A DNA stretch of 64,000 bases, taken from Berkiella sp050247135. Its GTDB lineage: Bacteria; Pseudomonadota; Gammaproteobacteria; Berkiellales; Berkiellaceae. Position 1 is the first letter of the stretch, and each line of letters starts with the position of its first letter. Shown in pieces: positions 15,742 through 24,613 of the stretch. Under the pieces are notes generated by a model. It worked only from the letters and a program-made list of their open reading frames with translations. It searched no databases and had not been told where the DNA came from. Where the stretch lies: the NCBI GenBank assembly GCA_050247135.1, contig JBFWUT010000005.1, forward strand, positions 1-64,000. Reading direction: 5' to 3'. The position numbers and the translations under genes are program-made.

Positions 15742-17169
15742 AATTGTGCGCGCCACTTTTAAAATGCGATGATAAGCTCTGGCTGAAATGCCTAATTTAT
15801 CCATGGCAGTGGTGAGTAACTGCGAGGTGGCTTGCTCAAGCTTACAAAAAAGCACAATATCACGCGTGGTCATTTTCGCATTCGGATAAGGTCTGCGTTC
15901 AAGCTGAATTTTGCGCGCCGCTTCAACCCGTTTTTGCACCGTTTGGCTGGTTTGTTCTTCATGGGGTGTAAAGGCGGCTAATTGGCTAGAGGGCAAAGCA
16001 GGAACCTCAATATGCATATCGATGCGATCGAGCAAGGGGCCTGAGATCTTGCTGCGATAACGATGGATCTGTTCAGAAGTGCAATCACAAGCGTGGGTTG
16101 GACTTGATAAATAGCCACAAGGACAAGGGTTCATCGCTGCTATCAATTGGCATGCCGCGGGGTACTCCGCTTGTCCGCCTGCGCGTGATAAATGAATGCT
16201 GCCAGACTCAAGCGGTTCGCGTAAAACCTCTAAAACATGACGGCTAAATTCTGGTAACTCATCCAAAAACAGCACGCCCAAATGAGCCAAAGAAACTTCG
16301 CCGGGTAAAGGATAGCGCCCGCCGCCAACCAATGAAACGGCCGAGGAAGTATGATGAGGTCGCCGAAATGGCCTTGTTCCAAATGGGCGAGAGGCAAATC
16401 CTTGTTGGCTTATCGAATAGACAGCGGCAATTTCCAGCGCTTCTGCTTGAGTCAGAGCAGGTAAAATAGTTGCCAGTCGACTGGCGAGCATGGTTTTACC
16501 GGTACCAGGTGGTCCCACCATTAACAAGCTATGCGCCCCCGCGGCGGCGATTTCTAGAGTACGTTTGGCATGATGTTGTCCGCAGATTTCAGAAAGGCAA
16601 TGTTCATCTCTTTGTGCGCTAACAGGATGCTTGGGAGCACCTAAAGGTAGATACGTGGTTGTTCCACTTAAATGAGCACAGACGCTATTAAACGTGGGTA
16701 TTGCATAGATAGTGAGAGGAGAAACCCAAGCGGCCTCTTCATGATTAGCGTAAGGTATGATGAGGTGTCGTTCACTTTTTTGAGTGGCTAGTGCCAGAGG
16801 CAAGATCCCTTTAATGGGTCTTAATTCGCCTCCTAAAGATAATTCTCCTGCCAGCTCATATTGGCCGATCTCTTCGCAACGCAGTTGCTCTGAGGCAAGT
16901 AAAATGCTGATGGCAATGGGTAAATCAAAGCGACCTCCTTCTTTAGGGAGATCCGCTGGCGCTAAGTTAACGGTAATACGATGTTTAGGAAATTCATAAC
17001 CACTTTGCAGCAAGGCGCTACGTACGCGGTCTTTACTTTCTTTAACGGCGGCCTCGGGTAAGCCCACAATCGTAAATTGCGGAAGACCGCGAGAGATATG
17101 GGTTTCAACAACAACTTGAGGCGCAATCAGGCCACAACTGGCACGGCTATAAACGGTAGCGAGCGACAT
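15658..17169 (-). CDS. comM: ComM/YifB family Mg-chelatase-like AAA+ ATPase
   Basis: A hexameric branch-migration helicase that aids integration of DNA during natural transformation. The N-terminal Lon-like ChlI domain begins LATVYSRASCGLIAPQV; Walker A MVGPPGTGKTMLASR near 218-230; Walker B VLFLDELPEF; the zinc-ribbon-like MNPCPCGYLSS and CDCTSEQI; C-terminal Mg_chelatase_C with LGISARAYHRILKVARTIADL. At 503 aa it has the usual length and is intact. In Pseudomonas comM lies next to ubiK and glnK; here about 5 kb of other genes have come between. Confidence 0.95.
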   Translation of the reverse strand: MSLATVYSRASCGLIAPQVVVETHISRGLPQFTIVGLPEAAVKESKDRVRSALLQSGYEFPKHRITVNLAPADLPKEGGRFDLPIAISILLASEQLRCEEIGQYELAGELSLGGELRPIKGILPLALATQKSERHLIIPYANHEEAAWVSPLTIYAIPTFNSVCAHLSGTTTYLPLGAPKHPVSAQRDEHCLSEICGQHHAKRTLEIAAAGAHSLLMVGPPGTGKTMLASRLATILPALTQAEALEIAAVYSISQQGFASRPFGTRPFRRPHHTSSAVSLVGGGRYPLPGEVSLAHLGVLFLDELPEFSRHVLEVLREPLESGSIHLSRAGGQAEYPAACQLIAAMNPCPCGYLSSPTHACDCTSEQIHRYRSKISGPLLDRIDMHIEVPALPSSQLAAFTPHEEQTSQTVQKRVEAARKIQLERRPYPNAKMTTRDIVLFCKLEQATSQLLTTAMDKLGISARAYHRILKVARTIADLDNSENIQNSHIAQAIQYRKYDRHG

Positions 17170-17329
17170 CTTTCTGCTCTATTCAGGAAAAACGCTGCGA
17201 ATATACGGCATCCTGCATTATGTAGCCAACCTGCTTTCTTGCTCTTAGGTAGGAATAAAAGTTAATTTTGTTTTGTGCCTCAGTTATCATTAGAGAAGTG
17301 AATCAGAGCTAAATAAGAGGTGTCATCTA

Positions 17330-18304
17330 ATGATAAATTCACAAAACCAACGCAAAGTGCTCATTGTTGGTGCTGCCGGGTTTATTGGTACAAATTTGGT
17401 AAAGGCGTTATCTTCTCAGCATAAAGTTATTGCTGGGATCCGTTACCGAAATGAGAAAAAAATGATTTTCCAAGCTCAAAGGTTAAGGCGCATTGCAAAA
17501 CCGGCTGCTATTGTAGCGGGTGATGTAAGGGAGGGGTTTATATCACCAAAAAGACTGCGAGAACTGGATGTGGATGTCGTTATTTATGCAGCTGGACAGT
17601 GTGATGTTGACCAAGCCACTAAAGAAGCCAAAGCGGGTGACTGGGGAAGTACTGTCACGATGCAGGTTAATGCCTTTGGCGTCCAAAAGTTAGCAAAGAA
17701 CTGTACCGCCCTTGCTAAGGAAGGCAAGCCTATCCAATTCATTTATTTAAGTTCAATCTATGCCTCTGTCAAGGGAGATAGTCAGAATTTAGGAGATGAA
17801 CCTGAAAAGCACTATGGCTACAGTAAGCACCTAGGCGAGCAACTATTACAAAACAACCCAATGTTAGACATCAGTATTGTGCGCCTCCCAAGAATGGTTG
17901 GGCTATACCAAAATACCAGCGCCCAGGCATGTCGTATTCGAGAAGATATCTTATTTGGCAGAAAATTACCTGTATTAAACTTGAAGCAAATGACGTTGAC
18001 ACCTGTTGACATATTGAATAAGGAAATACAGTCATTACTAGAGCAGCCAATTATTCAGGGGAAATTTGCTATCAAGGAGTTGTCTTCTGGATCAGACATT
18101 GCAACATCGCCGATGGAAATAGCACAAGCTTTTGAACAAGCGATTGCTGTAAGATTTCACTACACGCCACTGCTTCAGACAAAAAATGCACAACTTTGTA
18201 GTTTAACTAATGCCATCATTGAAGATAGAGTTAAACATTTTGAAGATGCTGCAAAGAAAATTCAAAAAGCATATCGTGAATATGGACGCAGAAAAAATGC
18301 TTAA
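17330..18304 (+). CDS. NAD-dependent epimerase/reductase (RmlD-like SDR) with C-terminal IQ motif
   Basis: An extended short-chain dehydrogenase: Rossmann motif GAAGFIG at 14-20, GDVREGF, IYLSSIYAS with the catalytic Ser, and Y162-x3-K166 in HYGYSKHLGEQ. It resembles RmlD/epimerase proteins acting on nucleotide sugars, but it is not in a sugar operon, so the substrate is unknown. The last 18 residues, AAKKIQKAYREYGRRKNA, fit the eukaryotic calmodulin-binding IQ consensus (IQxxxRxxxxR at 311-321), which is unexpected in a bacterial enzyme and points to a host-directed role. AAGAGGTG precedes the ATG. Part of the insert between comM and ubiK. Confidence 0.75.
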   Translation: MINSQNQRKVLIVGAAGFIGTNLVKALSSQHKVIAGIRYRNEKKMIFQAQRLRRIAKPAAIVAGDVREGFISPKRLRELDVDVVIYAAGQCDVDQATKEAKAGDWGSTVTMQVNAFGVQKLAKNCTALAKEGKPIQFIYLSSIYASVKGDSQNLGDEPEKHYGYSKHLGEQLLQNNPMLDISIVRLPRMVGLYQNTSAQACRIREDILFGRKLPVLNLKQMTLTPVDILNKEIQSLLEQPIIQGKFAIKELSSGSDIATSPMEIAQAFEQAIAVRFHYTPLLQTKNAQLCSLTNAIIEDRVKHFEDAAKKIQKAYREYGRRKNA

Positions 18305-18319
18305 TATGTAAAGCTACAA

Positions 18320-20293
18320 CTATCCCTGCAGCAATTTTTCCTCGATATTATAAATCTCTTGATTGGTACCAGCAATCACGAGTACATCGCCGGGTTGCAA
18401 TATGGTATGTGCGGCAGGCGCATTACATTTGTAACCGCCGCGCGAAAACGAGTTGAGGGGAACTTCAATCTTTTCTGCGAGTAATTCTTCGAGTGTTTTG
18501 CCAACGGCATAAGCGCTATCCGTTAATTCAATAGCATGTAAATGGGTTTTTTCTGGCGATACTTCTTCTAAGTGACCAATGTTTTCACCCTCATAAAAGC
18601 CACGCAAGAATTTATAACGATTAGCTTTAATTTCTTTGACTTGTTGTTGCGCTTTAGCTGGTGAGTGACCAAGCAATATTAACATATGTGATGCCAGCAT
18701 CAGGCTAGATTCCAATTTGTCAGGAATGACTTCCGTCGCGCCAGCAATTTGCAAGGCTTCGAGCTCACTATCGTCCATGGTGCGCACCAGCACCGGGATT
18801 TCTTTATTGATGTGACGAACATTGCGCAATATTTTCAATGCTTGTTTGGGGTGTGAAAACGCCACGATAAGCATCTTCGCTTTATCAATGCCGGCAGCAC
18901 GAAGCACGCTTTCTTGAGCAGGGTCCCCAAAGAAAACAGGCTCAGCAGCGGCCCTGGCTTCGCGCAAGCGCACGGGGTCAACATCTAAGCCAACAAACGG
19001 GATCCCTTCAAATTCCAAAAAGCGAGCGAGTGTTTGCCCAACACGGCCATAGCCACAAATAATCACGTGATCTTCTTGGTTTTTAGGAGGGGTTGCTAAA
19101 TCTTCAGTCACGTCTTCCGTTACTTTTCTACCTAAGCATTTTTTGACAAAGATGGCTATCTTTTCACTTTTGCGTATGAGTAGAGGAGAAACAGCCATGC
19201 TGATAACGATGGCGGCAATCACCACTTGGTCAGCATGAAGGCTAATGACCTTTTTATCTAAAGCGACCGCCATTAAGAACAGGCCGAATTCACCACCTTG
19301 AGCAAGCACAAGGCCGGTGCGCAGTGCGCTAATGCGTGAAACATTAGCAAATTTTGCTAACCAGGTGATCACTAATGTTTTGAAAACGATTAACGAAACT
19401 AAAATGCTTAAGATCCACTGCCAGTCAGAAACCACAATCGCAGGATTAAAGACGAGTCCGACGGAAATAAAAAACAGACCCAATAAGATGTCGCGAAACG
19501 GTTGAATATCGGATTCGATTTGATGGGCATATTCAGTTTCCGCCAACATCACGCCCGCCAGAAAGGCGCCCAGGGCAGCAGAAAGGCCATAATGTTCTGT
19601 TAAAAAAGCAGAGGCTAAAACGACCAGTAAGGCAGTAAGCATGAATAATTCGGAAGAGCGTGCTTGTGCAATATGATGAAAGACTGGGCGTAATAACCAG
19701 CGTCCTGCAGCCAGCATGACCAGGAAGATAACGGTGCCAATGAGGATGCGCATTCCTAACACTTCTACCAAGGAATCATCACCACTACCTGCTAGAGCAG
19801 GAACCACGATCAGAAAAGGAACGGCGGCGAGATCTTGAAACAGCAAGATTGCTAACGAAAGTTTGCCGTGGGGTTGATGCAATTCATCTTGTTCGACCAG
19901 CTGTTTGGTCACAACGGCGGTAGAGGAAAGTGCTAAGGCACCTGATACGGCAATCGCAGCAGGCCAGCCCAAGCCCACTAATTTAGCCACAATTAATGCA
20001 AGACCTGTGCACAGCAAGACTTGCATACCGCCAAGTCCTAGTAAAGCTCGACGCATGGAGACTAATTTAGGTAAGGAAAGCTCAAGACCAATGGTAAAGA
20101 GTAAAAATACGACGCCGAATTCTGCGATAGCGCGGATTTCTTCTTTGCTTTCTAGGAGCCCCAAACCATAGGGGCCTGCAACAGCACCGGCAATCAAGTA
20201 GCCTAAAATAGGGGGTAGGTGCATTCGTCGCAAGATGGAAACGATGATCACCGCCAGGCTGAGGATGATTAAGAGAATTTTAAAACTGGACAC
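18320..20293 (-). CDS. Kef-type K+/H+ antiporter (CPA2) with RCK domains
   Basis: An inner-membrane cation:proton antiporter. Residues 1-385 form the CPA2 membrane domain of about 12 segments (FKILLIILSLAVIIVSIL; LPPILGYLIAGAVAGP; LFTIGLELSLPKL). The RCK_N/TrkA-N domain follows with VIICGYGRVGQTLARFLEF near 405-422 and then VGLDVDP; an RCK_C domain ends the chain (HAIELTDSAYAVGKTLEELL ... LQPGDVLVIAG). The 657 aa and two regulatory domains match KefB-like proteins of Pseudomonas and Legionella. No KefF/KefG ancillary gene is adjacent. Confidence 0.9.
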   Translation of the reverse strand: MSSFKILLIILSLAVIIVSILRRMHLPPILGYLIAGAVAGPYGLGLLESKEEIRAIAEFGVVFLLFTIGLELSLPKLVSMRRALLGLGGMQVLLCTGLALIVAKLVGLGWPAAIAVSGALALSSTAVVTKQLVEQDELHQPHGKLSLAILLFQDLAAVPFLIVVPALAGSGDDSLVEVLGMRILIGTVIFLVMLAAGRWLLRPVFHHIAQARSSELFMLTALLVVLASAFLTEHYGLSAALGAFLAGVMLAETEYAHQIESDIQPFRDILLGLFFISVGLVFNPAIVVSDWQWILSILVSLIVFKTLVITWLAKFANVSRISALRTGLVLAQGGEFGLFLMAVALDKKVISLHADQVVIAAIVISMAVSPLLIRKSEKIAIFVKKCLGRKVTEDVTEDLATPPKNQEDHVIICGYGRVGQTLARFLEFEGIPFVGLDVDPVRLREARAAAEPVFFGDPAQESVLRAAGIDKAKMLIVAFSHPKQALKILRNVRHINKEIPVLVRTMDDSELEALQIAGATEVIPDKLESSLMLASHMLILLGHSPAKAQQQVKEIKANRYKFLRGFYEGENIGHLEEVSPEKTHLHAIELTDSAYAVGKTLEELLAEKIEVPLNSFSRGGYKCNAPAAHTILQPGDVLVIAGTNQEIYNIEEKLLQG

Positions 20294-20343
20294 TGTGACG
20301 CCTCTAACCTATTTTTTCTAAATCATAAAAGAAATACTTGAAA

Positions 20344-21795
20344 TTATCTAGTTTTTGTTAGTTTTTCCTTGCGCTCTGTTGCAAATGTCGAGATTTGCCT
20401 TGCAGGATCTAAACTACGTGAAATAACCCTTAAAATGGCTGCATTACGCAATGCTTTGGTATGTAATTCAAAGAGCTGTTGGCGCATTTCTTTTTGTTGG
20501 TGACGCAATCGGTCGTTTAGCGCCTGCAATTTTTCTGCATAGTGAGTCCACTGCTCTTTCGTGATTTGGCCAGTTTTGCTTTCTGCGACGATCCGCTCAA
20601 TATCATTGGTCGGTAAGTTAGTAAGCTTTTTCTCAATCCATTCTAGACCATGAATCAAAGGCAAGAGGGTCTCTTCGAACTCATGATATAAATCTTGGCG
20701 AGCTTGATGCATGCCATCACGATAAGCCATTGTGGTGTCATGAGCCAATTGATTTTGTTGGCGTACCATAAAATGTGTGATAGCGCTAGTGAGTTGTCCC
20801 ATATCAGAGCTGGGGCTAACCGATAAATTGGGAGGCACCCATTTTTTATCAGTGTTGTGCATTCTCTCGATAAGTTGTCCTACGGGCTCAACGAGTGCAT
20901 GGCGAATCAAATAAAACAGTAAGATCAGAAAAAGTAGCTGAGCTAAGACAAAAATGGCTGCGCATTTTAATAACATTTCATTACTAAAATTTTTCAATAC
21001 TCGAGGCTTTGCAACAGAAATCAGCAGATTGGGCTTGCTGCTTAAATCCGGTAACGACATATACCCATGCATTAAATTTTCGTTTCTCTCAATGATGTAT
21101 TTATCGGGATCCTGTTGGGTGCGTTCAATGATATTCAAATGTTTATTTGAGAGAGAGGCCCCTTCTAATGGCCAGACTCGAATATTGGTAAAAGTGAGGT
21201 TGTTAAGAAACTGGACCATCTCAGGAGTAATAAGGCGACCTACAATTAAGATCCCTTTGACGACTTGTGGATGCTTATCGTCAGCAATGGGCGTTGACAC
21301 GATAAACATAGGGCCTAATGAACTGTTATAAATACCGGCTTGCAGACTCATCATGTTGGGATGTTCTAAAAATCCCGGATAGTTTTCCCACAATGACGTT
21401 AAAAAACCTTGGTGAGGATAAGATTGCTCATTACTGAGATCAATGATCTCTTCCCAGATCACTTTCTTATCAGTATTCAGGATATACATTAAATTCAGTT
21501 CATATTGAACCATCTTTTCCAAGAGCGGCTCTTTGGCAATATTCTGAGGGATGGTCTGGGAATTGGCGAGAGAAGAGATGCTAGGTTGCCAGGTCAAGAG
21601 TTGGGTAATTTGTTCTAGCACATAGAGTTGTCGTTGAAAATTTTCAAGGCTGCGGTGTAAATCTTTCTCTACTGATTTTTTTTCCAGAGTAAAAATTTCG
21701 GGTTGAATTGAAAAATAATACAAGCTGACCAGGGCAATCATTTGCACAAGCAAAACAAAGCAGCCTATCATTAGCAAACGAGAGCGTAGATTCAC
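20344..21795 (-). CDS. CHASE-like sensor with HAMP domain and no visible output domain
   Basis: Membrane segment 1 near 6-28 (LLMIGCFVLLVQMIALVSLYY), an extracytoplasmic domain of about 250 residues resembling CHASE4 (EKDLHRSLENFQRQLYVLEQ, then MLNTDKKVIWEE-like strands and YNSSLGPMFIVSTPI), a second membrane segment near 278-300 (LLFLILLFYLIRHALVEPVG) leading into HAMP (IERMHNTDKKWVPPNLSVS). The last 140 residues are helical and Gln-rich. No kinase, GGDEF, EAL or methyl-accepting motif is found. It may signal through a partner or be a truncated receptor. 50 bp upstream of kef on the same strand. Confidence 0.65.
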   Translation of the reverse strand: MNLRSRLLMIGCFVLLVQMIALVSLYYFSIQPEIFTLEKKSVEKDLHRSLENFQRQLYVLEQITQLLTWQPSISSLANSQTIPQNIAKEPLLEKMVQYELNLMYILNTDKKVIWEEIIDLSNEQSYPHQGFLTSLWENYPGFLEHPNMMSLQAGIYNSSLGPMFIVSTPIADDKHPQVVKGILIVGRLITPEMVQFLNNLTFTNIRVWPLEGASLSNKHLNIIERTQQDPDKYIIERNENLMHGYMSLPDLSSKPNLLISVAKPRVLKNFSNEMLLKCAAIFVLAQLLFLILLFYLIRHALVEPVGQLIERMHNTDKKWVPPNLSVSPSSDMGQLTSAITHFMVRQQNQLAHDTTMAYRDGMHQARQDLYHEFEETLLPLIHGLEWIEKKLTNLPTNDIERIVAESKTGQITKEQWTHYAEKLQALNDRLRHQQKEMRQQLFELHTKALRNAAILRVISRSLDPARQISTFATERKEKLTKTR

Positions 21796-21876
21796 GGTAT
21801 TCCTTTACCTATGTTCGGTCTTCTATCATAAAGATAGTTGATTAACAAATGTGTGAGCAAAGCAGTGAGGCCAAAT

Positions 21877-22494
21877 GTGTTAGAAAATTATTTGCGTCCA
21901 GTGTTTTCGAGGTACTTTGTTGATGGCATCGTCAAGCATTTGGCGGTAAGTGCCTCACTACGCCCCCAACAGGTCACTTTTATCGCGGGTTTAAGCGGTA
22001 TTGGTGCCTGTATTGCTTTAATGAATCAATCCCCCTTGCTTGCCTGTGGCTTGTTATTATTTTCAGGCTATTGTGACATCTTAGATGGTGCCTTAGCGCG
22101 AAAAACGGGTTGTGTTTCTTCTGGCGGCGCAGTGCTAGATATTGCGATGGACCGGATCGTTGAGTTTGCTGTTATTTTAGGAATTTATTGGCAAGAACCT
22201 GAGACGCGCGGTTTTTTGTGCATTTTAATGCTGGGTAGCATTTTGTGCTGTGTGACTTCTTTTTTAGTGGTTGGCATTTTTTCAGCCAATGATAACCTAA
22301 ATCGTTTTCACTACAGTAAGGGTTTAGTTGAGCGCTTTGAGGCATTTGTCTTTTTTACGCTAATGATTCTATTCCCTGACCAGTTTAGATTGCTGGGTGC
22401 GGTATTTGTTATTTTGGTTTCCTTGACCACGCTCATTCGTATTACAGAGTTTCTGCGACAGCTGCCAGAGCCAGAGCAAAACAACGAATTCTAA
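21877..22494 (+). CDS. CDP-alcohol phosphatidyltransferase family protein
   Basis: A membrane enzyme that moves a phosphatidyl-type group from a CDP-alcohol. The complete signature DG-x2-AR-x8-G-x3-D-x3-D is present in DILDGALARKTGCVSSG ... GAVLDIAMDR. Six apolar segments follow or surround it. The start is taken as the GTG at 21877 (VLENYLRPVFSRYF), preceded by TGAGG; an in-frame TTG at 21838 lacks a ribosome-binding site. The alcohol acceptor (glycerol-phosphate, serine, inositol) cannot be told from sequence alone. 205 aa. Confidence 0.85.
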   Translation: MLENYLRPVFSRYFVDGIVKHLAVSASLRPQQVTFIAGLSGIGACIALMNQSPLLACGLLLFSGYCDILDGALARKTGCVSSGGAVLDIAMDRIVEFAVILGIYWQEPETRGFLCILMLGSILCCVTSFLVVGIFSANDNLNRFHYSKGLVERFEAFVFFTLMILFPDQFRLLGAVFVILVSLTTLIRITEFLRQLPEPEQNNEF

Positions 22495-22497
22495 CGG

Positions 22498-22746
22498 TTA
22501 TTGTTGTAGCTTTTTTTCTAACGCTTGTATTGTTTCTTCCAATTCGGTCAATTTAGCACGTGTTTTTGCTAAAACTTGAGTTTGAATATCAAATTCTTCT
22601 CGGGTGACAAGCTCCATTTTATTAAAGGATTGCAGTAAAAATTGTCGTAGACGATTTTCAACTTCTTGTTGGAAAGCTTTAACGCCAGGAGGAAGAGAGT
22701 CAACGAACTGCTTTGCCATATCAGATGCCTGTTTGGGATCGAACAT
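22498..22746 (-). CDS. ubiK: ubiquinone biosynthesis accessory factor UbiK (BMFP/YqiC)
   Basis: An 82-aa protein with the family layout: amphipathic N-terminus (MFDPKQASDMAKQFVDSLPP), LRQFLLQSFNKMELVTREEF in the middle, and a C-terminal leucine-rich coiled coil (TRAKLTELEETIQALEKKL). It helps organise the soluble Ubi complex for aerobic ubiquinone synthesis. It is divergent from glnB, the arrangement seen in many gammaproteobacteria. Confidence 0.9.
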   Translation of the reverse strand: MFDPKQASDMAKQFVDSLPPGVKAFQQEVENRLRQFLLQSFNKMELVTREEFDIQTQVLAKTRAKLTELEETIQALEKKLQQ

Positions 22747-22819
22747 GTAAATCTCCTATGATATTTTACTAAGACGAACGGGGAAGACCGTATCATAAGA
22801 GAGAACAAAGGAGCAAGAA

Positions 22820-23158
22820 ATGAAATGGATCTGTGCCATTGTTAAGCCATTTAAACTCGATGATGTCCGCGAGGCGCTTTCAGAGCTCAATGTGCAAGGC
22901 ATCACCGTCACCGAAGTAAAGGGTTTTGGTCGACAAAAAGGCCATACCGAGCTTTATCGAGGGGCGGAATATGTGGTGGATTTTTTGCCTAAAGCCAAAA
23001 TTGAAATTGCAGTGAAAGACAATGAAGTTGATTTAGTGATTGAGACCATTCTCAAGGCTGCGCATACGGGCAAAATAGGTGATGGTAAGATTTTTGTGAC
23101 GCCGCTGGAAGAAGTTATACGGATCAGAACTGGCGAGAAAGGCGAGGACGCGCTTTAA
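22820..23158 (+). CDS. glnB: nitrogen regulatory protein P-II (GlnB/GlnK)
   Basis: A trimeric signal protein that senses 2-oxoglutarate and ATP/ADP. The T-loop carries the uridylylation Tyr51 within HTELYRGAEYVVDFLPK; the C-loop motif is HTGKIGDGKIFVTPLEEVIRIRTGE. The length of 112 aa is canonical and a GGAGCAAGAA site precedes the ATG. In Pseudomonas the gene at this place (glnK) is followed by amtB; here it is followed by a dispersed repeat and speE, so no transporter partner is nearby. GlnB and GlnK cannot be told apart reliably here. Confidence 0.93.
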   Translation: MKWICAIVKPFKLDDVREALSELNVQGITVTEVKGFGRQKGHTELYRGAEYVVDFLPKAKIEIAVKDNEVDLVIETILKAAHTGKIGDGKIFVTPLEEVIRIRTGEKGEDAL

Positions 23159-23280
23159 ATCCCCCGCGAACTGGCGTTCGCCGCCCCTTTACAAAGTGGG
23201 CTCATGTCACCTGTGAGCGCAGCGAACAAAACCCCTCTTTCGTAAAGAGGGGCAGCGAAGCGGGGAGATTTAGAGGGATT
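23156..23280. repeat. dispersed palindromic repeat, full copy
   Basis: The same architecture as 770-922: AAATCCCCCGCGAA, GCCCCTTTACAAAGTGGGC, then CCCCTCTTTCGTAAAGAGGGG and GGGGAGATTTAGAGGGATTTA. It fills the whole gap between the stops of glnB and speE; its right edge provides the T of the speE stop codon on the minus strand. Confidence 0.7.
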
Positions 23281-24116
23281 TATAAAGTCTTCAACATTGG
23301 CAGTTCCGTTAACGCCCCTTCATGTAACGCAAAATGATAGTACTGCGTGTTCAGTTTGCTAAAAGTCGCTTGGTCTTTTCTAAAGAGCGGTAGCGACTTC
23401 TTGCCAGCGATGGTTGCACTCCAAAACCCTGAAGGATACACAGGCTGTGGGAAAGTGATGGTTAGCACATCGCTAAAATCGGCGGCTTTCATGGCAGCGC
23501 GCATGTCGCGAAGCAGTTCCCTGTGAATAACTGGGGATTCACTTTGTTGCACTAACAGACCATCGTCTCTTAAAACACGATAACATTGTTCGTAAAAAGC
23601 CTGATTAAAAAGTCCTTCTCCCGGTCCGATAGGATCGGTAGAGTCAACAATAATCACATCAATGCTGCTGGTTTTGGCTTCTTGCATGAAGCGAATGCCA
23701 TCTTGGAAGAGCAAGGTAGCGCGCGGGTCGTTGTTAGAGGTGCACAATTCAGGGAAATAGATCTCTGCGAGCCTGGTTACTTTTTCATCAATGTCGATTT
23801 GTATAACAGAGTCGATGGGGTGTTTCAGCACTTCTTTGAGTGTGCCACAATCGCCCCCCCCAATAATGATGACATTTTTTGGGTTGGGGTGAGTGAACAA
23901 CACCGGATGAGAAAGCATCTCATGGTAGAGAAAATTATCGCGCGTGGTGAGCATGATTACGTCATCGATGGTCATCATGTTGCCAAAATGGGTGGTCTCA
24001 TAAATGGCAATTTTTTGATAAGGCGACTGTTCTTCACATAATTTAGCTTTAATTTGCAGACTAAAGCCGCATCCGAAGTTCTCGTAAGACTCTGTAAACC
24101 AGGTGTTGCTGGACAT
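23280..24116 (-). CDS. speE: polyamine aminopropyltransferase (spermidine synthase)
   Basis: Transfers aminopropyl from decarboxylated SAM to putrescine. Motifs: YETTHFGNMMTIDDVIMLTT, IIIGGGDCGTLKEVLKHP (the usual GGGDGG reads GGGDCG), IDIDEKVT, and the catalytic region IIVDSTDPIGPGEGLFNQAFY with Asp. At 278 aa it has the usual length. No speD is seen nearby. A hairpin in the leader (24120-24149) covers its ribosome-binding site. Confidence 0.92.
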   Translation of the reverse strand: MSSNTWFTESYENFGCGFSLQIKAKLCEEQSPYQKIAIYETTHFGNMMTIDDVIMLTTRDNFLYHEMLSHPVLFTHPNPKNVIIIGGGDCGTLKEVLKHPIDSVIQIDIDEKVTRLAEIYFPELCTSNNDPRATLLFQDGIRFMQEAKTSSIDVIIVDSTDPIGPGEGLFNQAFYEQCYRVLRDDGLLVQQSESPVIHRELLRDMRAAMKAADFSDVLTITFPQPVYPSGFWSATIAGKKSLPLFRKDQATFSKLNTQYYHFALHEGALTELPMLKTL

Positions 24117-24119
24117 AGG

Positions 24120-24149
24120 GCACCCCTTTGACGAAAAAAAGAAGGGTGC
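24120..24149 (-). promoter_or_regulatory. hairpin covering the speE ribosome-binding site
   Basis: On the minus strand GCACCC (149-144) pairs with GGGTGC (125-120) with a one-base bulge and two further A-T pairs around a T-rich loop. The Shine-Dalgarno AAAGGGG (24129-24123) is in the 3' arm, 6 nt before the start codon, so translation may depend on opening the stem. Confidence 0.4.
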
Positions 24150-24362
24150 AAAGATACCCTAGAAAAGCGCGATATGCCAGGATAGAGTTAACTAACATGT
24201 TAAAAAACACTGGAAACTACACGGGTATGGCATTTTGCAAATGGCTAAGCAAATCAGCAATTTGCGCAATTGATGAACCTGTCATACAATTAAGAGACGA
24301 TAGATGAAGGGAATATCATCATTATAAAACCGAAAATGATTCGGTCTTAAGGGAAGTGCACC

Positions 24363-24536
24363 ATGGTCGGTCTCATCTTTACCGTCAGTCTCCTATCCAT
24401 TCTTACTGCTGTGGGCTTTTTGTTTGCCTGGGTTGTTCGCTTGGCGAGCGAGCCAGATCCCAATACACACAAAAGTAATGCAGCTGCATTCTCAAATGAT
24501 TTGGCTCAAGAAAAAGCTTATATCAAAAAACCCTAA
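24363..24536 (+). CDS. small single-span membrane protein, 57 aa
   Basis: A short frame from ATG at 24363 to TAA at 24536. AAGGGAAG lies 6 bp before the start. Residues 3-26 form one membrane helix (GLIFTVSLLSILTAVGFLFA), followed by WVVRLASEPDPNTH and a polar tail with KAYIKKP at the end. No family is recognised. It fills the gap between the divergent speE and the dehydrogenase gene and shows clear codon structure. Confidence 0.55.
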   Translation: MVGLIFTVSLLSILTAVGFLFAWVVRLASEPDPNTHKSNAAAFSNDLAQEKAYIKKP

Positions 24537-24613
24537 ACTGACTCAAAAATCACTTGTTTTAGAAAGCGTTTTTTCATACTTTTGCCTCAACTATCCTAAA
24601 TGAGGACAAAAGA

